Source of the DNA: Acidobacteriaceae bacterium
Lineage (GTDB): Bacteria > Acidobacteriota > Terriglobia > Terriglobales > Acidobacteriaceae
Direction: 5' to 3'
DNA length: 7,930 nt
Assembly: GCA_030042915.1 (NCBI GenBank)
Contig: JASHYS010000296.1
Coordinates: forward strand, 1 to 7,930
Part shown: one piece after another, positions 6,316 to 7,930 of the stretch
Layout of the letters: each line of letters opens with the position of its first letter
How positions within the stretch are numbered: the stretch's first letter is position 1
Position numbers and translations under genes: made by a program
Notes under the pieces: model-generated
Told to the model about the DNA's origin: nothing
Databases searched by the model: none
The model's input: only the letters and a program-made list of their open reading frames with translations

Positions 6316-6771
6316 TCAACCGTACGTGAGATCCGTGCTCTGTCCGACCTCGATGATATAACCGTCAGGATCGCGGATGTAGCAGCGAATCTCGCCGTAT
6401 TTGGGAATCGGCGGCGTGATGAACTCGGCTCCGCGGCTTTTCCATAGTTCGTAGCAAGCTTGAATATCCGCAACGCGGAAATTCATAAAGCTGTTGATGC
6501 GATTCGGGTCGGGGACGCTGAGGATGACCGTCGGCTTGTCCGGAGTCGGCCCGCCCCCCACATTCAAAATCATCCAGATATTCGCCAGCAGCAGGTACGC
6601 GGGCGCATTGCCGTCGCCCAGGCTCAGAATGCGAGCACCGAAGACCTTTTCGTAATAGTGCGCCGATCGGTTGATGTCGGTCACGGTGAGGAAGTGCGCA
6701 ATCGAAAACCCTTCCTTCGGCGGCATCTCAAAAATCTTCTCGCCGATCTGCACGTCTTGTACGTCGCTCAT
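6316..6771 (-). CDS. VOC-superfamily (glyoxalase/bleomycin-resistance fold) protein
   Basis: This 151-residue protein has the paired beta-alpha-beta-beta-beta pattern of one VOC domain. The first half is SIAHFLTVTDINRSAHYYEKVFGA (residues 23-46) with His26 at the usual first metal position. The second half has NFRVADIQACYELWKSRGAEF and closes with IRDPDGYIIEVGQ, in which Glu141 is the usual last metal ligand. The residues typical of glyoxalase I substrate binding cannot be assigned. VOC proteins include glyoxalases, extradiol dioxygenases, fosfomycin-modifying enzymes and drug-sequestering proteins, so the role is open. The start is supported by GGAG (6778-6781) six bases from the ATG; an upstream open frame to 7131 has no family similarity. 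It is first in a likely unit with the RibD_C-like gene. Confidence 0.87.
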   Translation of the reverse strand: MSDVQDVQIGEKIFEMPPKEGFSIAHFLTVTDINRSAHYYEKVFGARILSLGDGNAPAYLLLANIWMILNVGGGPTPDKPTVILSVPDPNRINSFMNFRVADIQACYELWKSRGAEFITPPIPKYGEIRCYIRDPDGYIIEVGQSTDLTYG

Positions 6772-6808
6772 TGATGGCTCCAATCTCAAAACAGTGTTCG
6801 CCTGAGAT

Positions 6809-6831
6809 GAGCTGCTGTGGTTGCAGTGCTC
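6809..6831 (-). other. Bulged hairpin in the probable VOC-gene leader
   Basis: GAGCTGC (6809-6815) pairs with GCAG-TG-CTC (6823-6831), leaving a 7-base loop and a 2-base bulge. An alternative outer pairing of CTGAG (6802-6806) with CTCAG (6829-6833) is also possible. If transcription starts near 6877 this lies in the 5' leader, about 40 bases before the VOC start. No riboswitch class is recognised, and the structure may be chance. Confidence 0.2.
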
Positions 6832-6854
6832 AGAATGGCTCCTCTTGCTGGCGC

Positions 6855-6875
6855 GTTCATTACGCCAGGAGCGCG
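6855..6875. repeat. Short inverted repeat near the VOC-gene transcription start
   Basis: CTGGCG and CGCCAG form a perfect 6-base inverted repeat around a 9-base centre, within about ten bases of the -10-like TACAAT at 6889-6884 (minus). The location would suit an operator or a leader hairpin. Six paired bases alone are weak evidence. Confidence 0.25.
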
Positions 6876-6883
6876 GCCAGTCC

Positions 6884-6889
6884 ATTGTA
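6884..6889 (-). promoter_or_regulatory. Possible -10 element for the VOC/RibD_C transcript
   Basis: On the minus strand TACAAT (5 of 6 to consensus) lies about 113 bases before the VOC start. A TTGTTC 15 bases upstream is a poor and closely spaced -35. This is the best leftward promoter candidate in the gap. Confidence 0.3.
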
Positions 6890-6978
6890 CGCAGTATCGG
6901 CCAGGAACAAATATGAAATTTGCACAAACCTGGCTGCTCCACGAATCGCAACGCCCGGGTATCCAAATACCATGGTGA

Positions 6979-7009
6979 TTGACTCGTCGCCCGACCTCTG
7001 GTGTAGAGT
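6979..7009 (+). promoter_or_regulatory. Possible promoter of the oxidoreductase gene with a 19-base spacer
   Basis: TTGACT (6979-6984) and TAGAGT (7004-7009) are separated by 19 bases. TTGACTC and GAGTTCAA (7006-7013) form an imperfect inverted repeat flanking the site, and GTCG-CC-CGAC lies in the spacer, though off its centre. The long spacer with dyads recalls MerR-type promoters, but there is no repeat matching the one upstream of the MerR gene in this window. Confidence 0.35.
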
Positions 7010-7107
7010 TCAAATCGCAGCCGATGGGGGCGGGAAGAATCGCGCTCCAGCGCTCCCGATCTAAGTTTCTGAGTAACGATTTGCGACCCGCACAAAGCAG
7101 GTGAAAT

Positions 7108-7930
7108 GTGAAAGCCATCGTTGTGCACCAATACGGCGGCCCTGAAGTGCTCAAGTACGAGGATTACCCTGACCCGGTTGCAGGCCAGGGCGAGGTGCTG
7201 GTGAAGGTCGCCGCGGCCAGTGTGAATCCAATCGACGACAAGCGGCGTGCTGGATTGACCAGGGATTTTTATCCCATGCAGTTCCCGAGCCTCATCGGAA
7301 TCGATATGTCAGGGACCGTGCTCAAGATCGGGCCGGGGGTCGAAGGTTTTTCCGTCGGCGACCAAGTGTTCGCAATGGCGGATAATACTTACGCCCAGCT
7401 TTGCGTGGTGAAGGCCGCGGTTCTGGCGAAAGTTCCCAAGGGGCTCGATTTGATCGATGCGGCCGCGCTGCCGCTGGTGACAGTCACTGGCAACCAGCTC
7501 ATGGCCGCTACGGGGATCAAAGCCGGGCAGACGGTTCTCGTGGTGGGTGCAGCCGGAAATGTCGGCCGGTCGGCGGTATTCACGGCGAAGCAACGCGGTG
7601 CGACTGTGATCGCGGGGGTTTTGAAGAGGCAAATCGACGCTTCGAGCAATGTCGGGGGCGATCGGTTCGTCGCCACCGATGACGACAACGCGATTGCGAG
7701 TCTAGCGCCGCTCGATGCGGTCGCGGATACGGTCGGCCGAAAAACCGCCGAAGAGCTGATTGCCAAAGTCAAGCCGGGAGGGGTATATGCATCGGTCGTG
7801 CAGGAGCCGCAGAACGCCGCGAGTTACCCCTCGGTCAAGATGGTGCACGTATTTTCGCACTTTGACAGGAAAACCCTCGAGTTCATGGCCGAAGCAGTCC
7901 GAGACGGCAAGCTGGTTATTCTCATTCGCG
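7108..7930 (+). CDS. Zinc-independent medium-chain (quinone-type) oxidoreductase, NAD(P)-dependent (cut by right edge)
   Basis: An open frame from GTG 7108 continues to the window edge (274 codons, no stop). It begins MKAIVVHQYGGPEVLKYED, the usual N-terminus of the quinone-oxidoreductase branch of the MDR superfamily. The GroES-like domain includes VAAASVNPIDDKRR (34-47) and FPSLIGIDMSGTV (59-71). The Rossmann domain has LVVGAAGNVG (144-153), whose GAAGNVG is the NAD(P)H-binding turn. The Cys/His zinc ligands of alcohol dehydrogenases are absent, so this is a zinc-independent reductase of quinones, enones or similar carbonyls; the substrate is unknown. The missing C-terminus should be about 35-60 residues by comparison with the family. 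AGCAGGTG lies about four bases before the GTG; the adjacent ATG at 7106 runs straight into TGA. It is divergent from the VOC gene. Confidence 0.9.
   Translation, partial: MKAIVVHQYGGPEVLKYEDYPDPVAGQGEVLVKVAAASVNPIDDKRRAGLTRDFYPMQFPSLIGIDMSGTVLKIGPGVEGFSVGDQVFAMADNTYAQLCVVKAAVLAKVPKGLDLIDAAALPLVTVTGNQLMAATGIKAGQTVLVVGAAGNVGRSAVFTAKQRGATVIAGVLKRQIDASSNVGGDRFVATDDDNAIASLAPLDAVADTVGRKTAEELIAKVKPGGVYASVVQEPQNAASYPSVKMVHVFSHFDRKTLEFMAEAVRDGKLVILIR

Larger units (their letters stand above)
6772..7107. other. Divergent intergenic region (336 bases) holding promoter-like sites, no gene seen
   Basis: Frames are open across this stretch on both strands (for example 6771-7064 plus), but they show no recognisable domain and no convincing ribosome site. 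I read it as the regulatory region between the VOC gene (leftward) and the oxidoreductase (rightward). It contains a -10-like TACAAT for the minus strand, a TTGACT/TAGAGT pair for the plus strand and two small inverted repeats, each listed separately. Confidence 0.6.

Noticed and set aside
6264..6473. Upstream extension of the RibD_C-like frame
   Set aside because: It overlaps the VOC gene; the extension has no family similarity and a good Shine-Dalgarno lies before ATG 6263.
6771..7064. A 97-residue Cys-containing plus-strand frame in the intergenic region
   Set aside because: No convincing ribosome site, no known domain, and it covers promoter-like elements of both flanking genes.
6772..7131. 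Upstream extension of the VOC frame on the minus strand
   Set aside because: No VOC similarity in this part, and GGAG is well placed before ATG 6771.
7309..7772. Minus-strand open frames opposite the oxidoreductase
   Set aside because: The plus strand has a continuous MDR-family protein with the NAD(P)-binding motif; these frames are shadows.

Overview
The window is a GC-rich bacterial chromosomal segment with eight supported protein genes, two of them cut by the window edges. I see no rRNA, tRNA, CRISPR array, insertion sequence or phage module. The gene types (exported CocE-type hydrolase, MerR/TipAS regulator, small cupin, DHA2 exporter, VOC and RibD_C-type proteins) and the strongly C-ending codons of the hydrolase would fit a soil bacterium, perhaps an Acidobacteriota/Terriglobia member. 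That placement is inferred from gene content and style, not from a marker gene.

Layout. On the left, a MerR-family regulator with a TipAS-like ligand domain (1-715, minus, C-terminus off the edge) is divergent from an exported CocE/S15 hydrolase (899-2851, plus). Next on the plus strand are a single-domain cupin (2914-3291) and a 14-helix DHA2-type MFS exporter (3382-4950). A convergent block follows on the minus strand, read right to left: a VOC/glyoxalase-fold protein (6771-6316), a stand-alone RibD_C/dihydrofolate-reductase-like protein (6263-5409), and a 95-residue conserved hypothetical (5311-5024). A 336-base intergenic stretch then separates the VOC gene from a divergent zinc-independent medium-chain oxidoreductase (7108 to the right edge, plus).

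How they may work together. The regulator has a promoter-like site with a 19-base spacer and a centred inverted repeat, as expected for a MerR-type autoregulated promoter. Its domain type is associated with sensing small hydrophobic compounds, and the DHA2 exporter and several small-molecule enzymes nearby would suit a detoxification or stress neighbourhood. Nothing in the sequence proves that these genes form one system. VOC and RibD_C are likely co-transcribed (52-base gap, each with its own Shine-Dalgarno).

I did not find a clearly new biological system. The points most worth a second look are the MerR-type promoter with almost no leader, the TTG start that yields a signal peptide on the CocE hydrolase, the conserved 95-residue protein, and the inverted repeat whose ends are the stop codons of two convergent genes.
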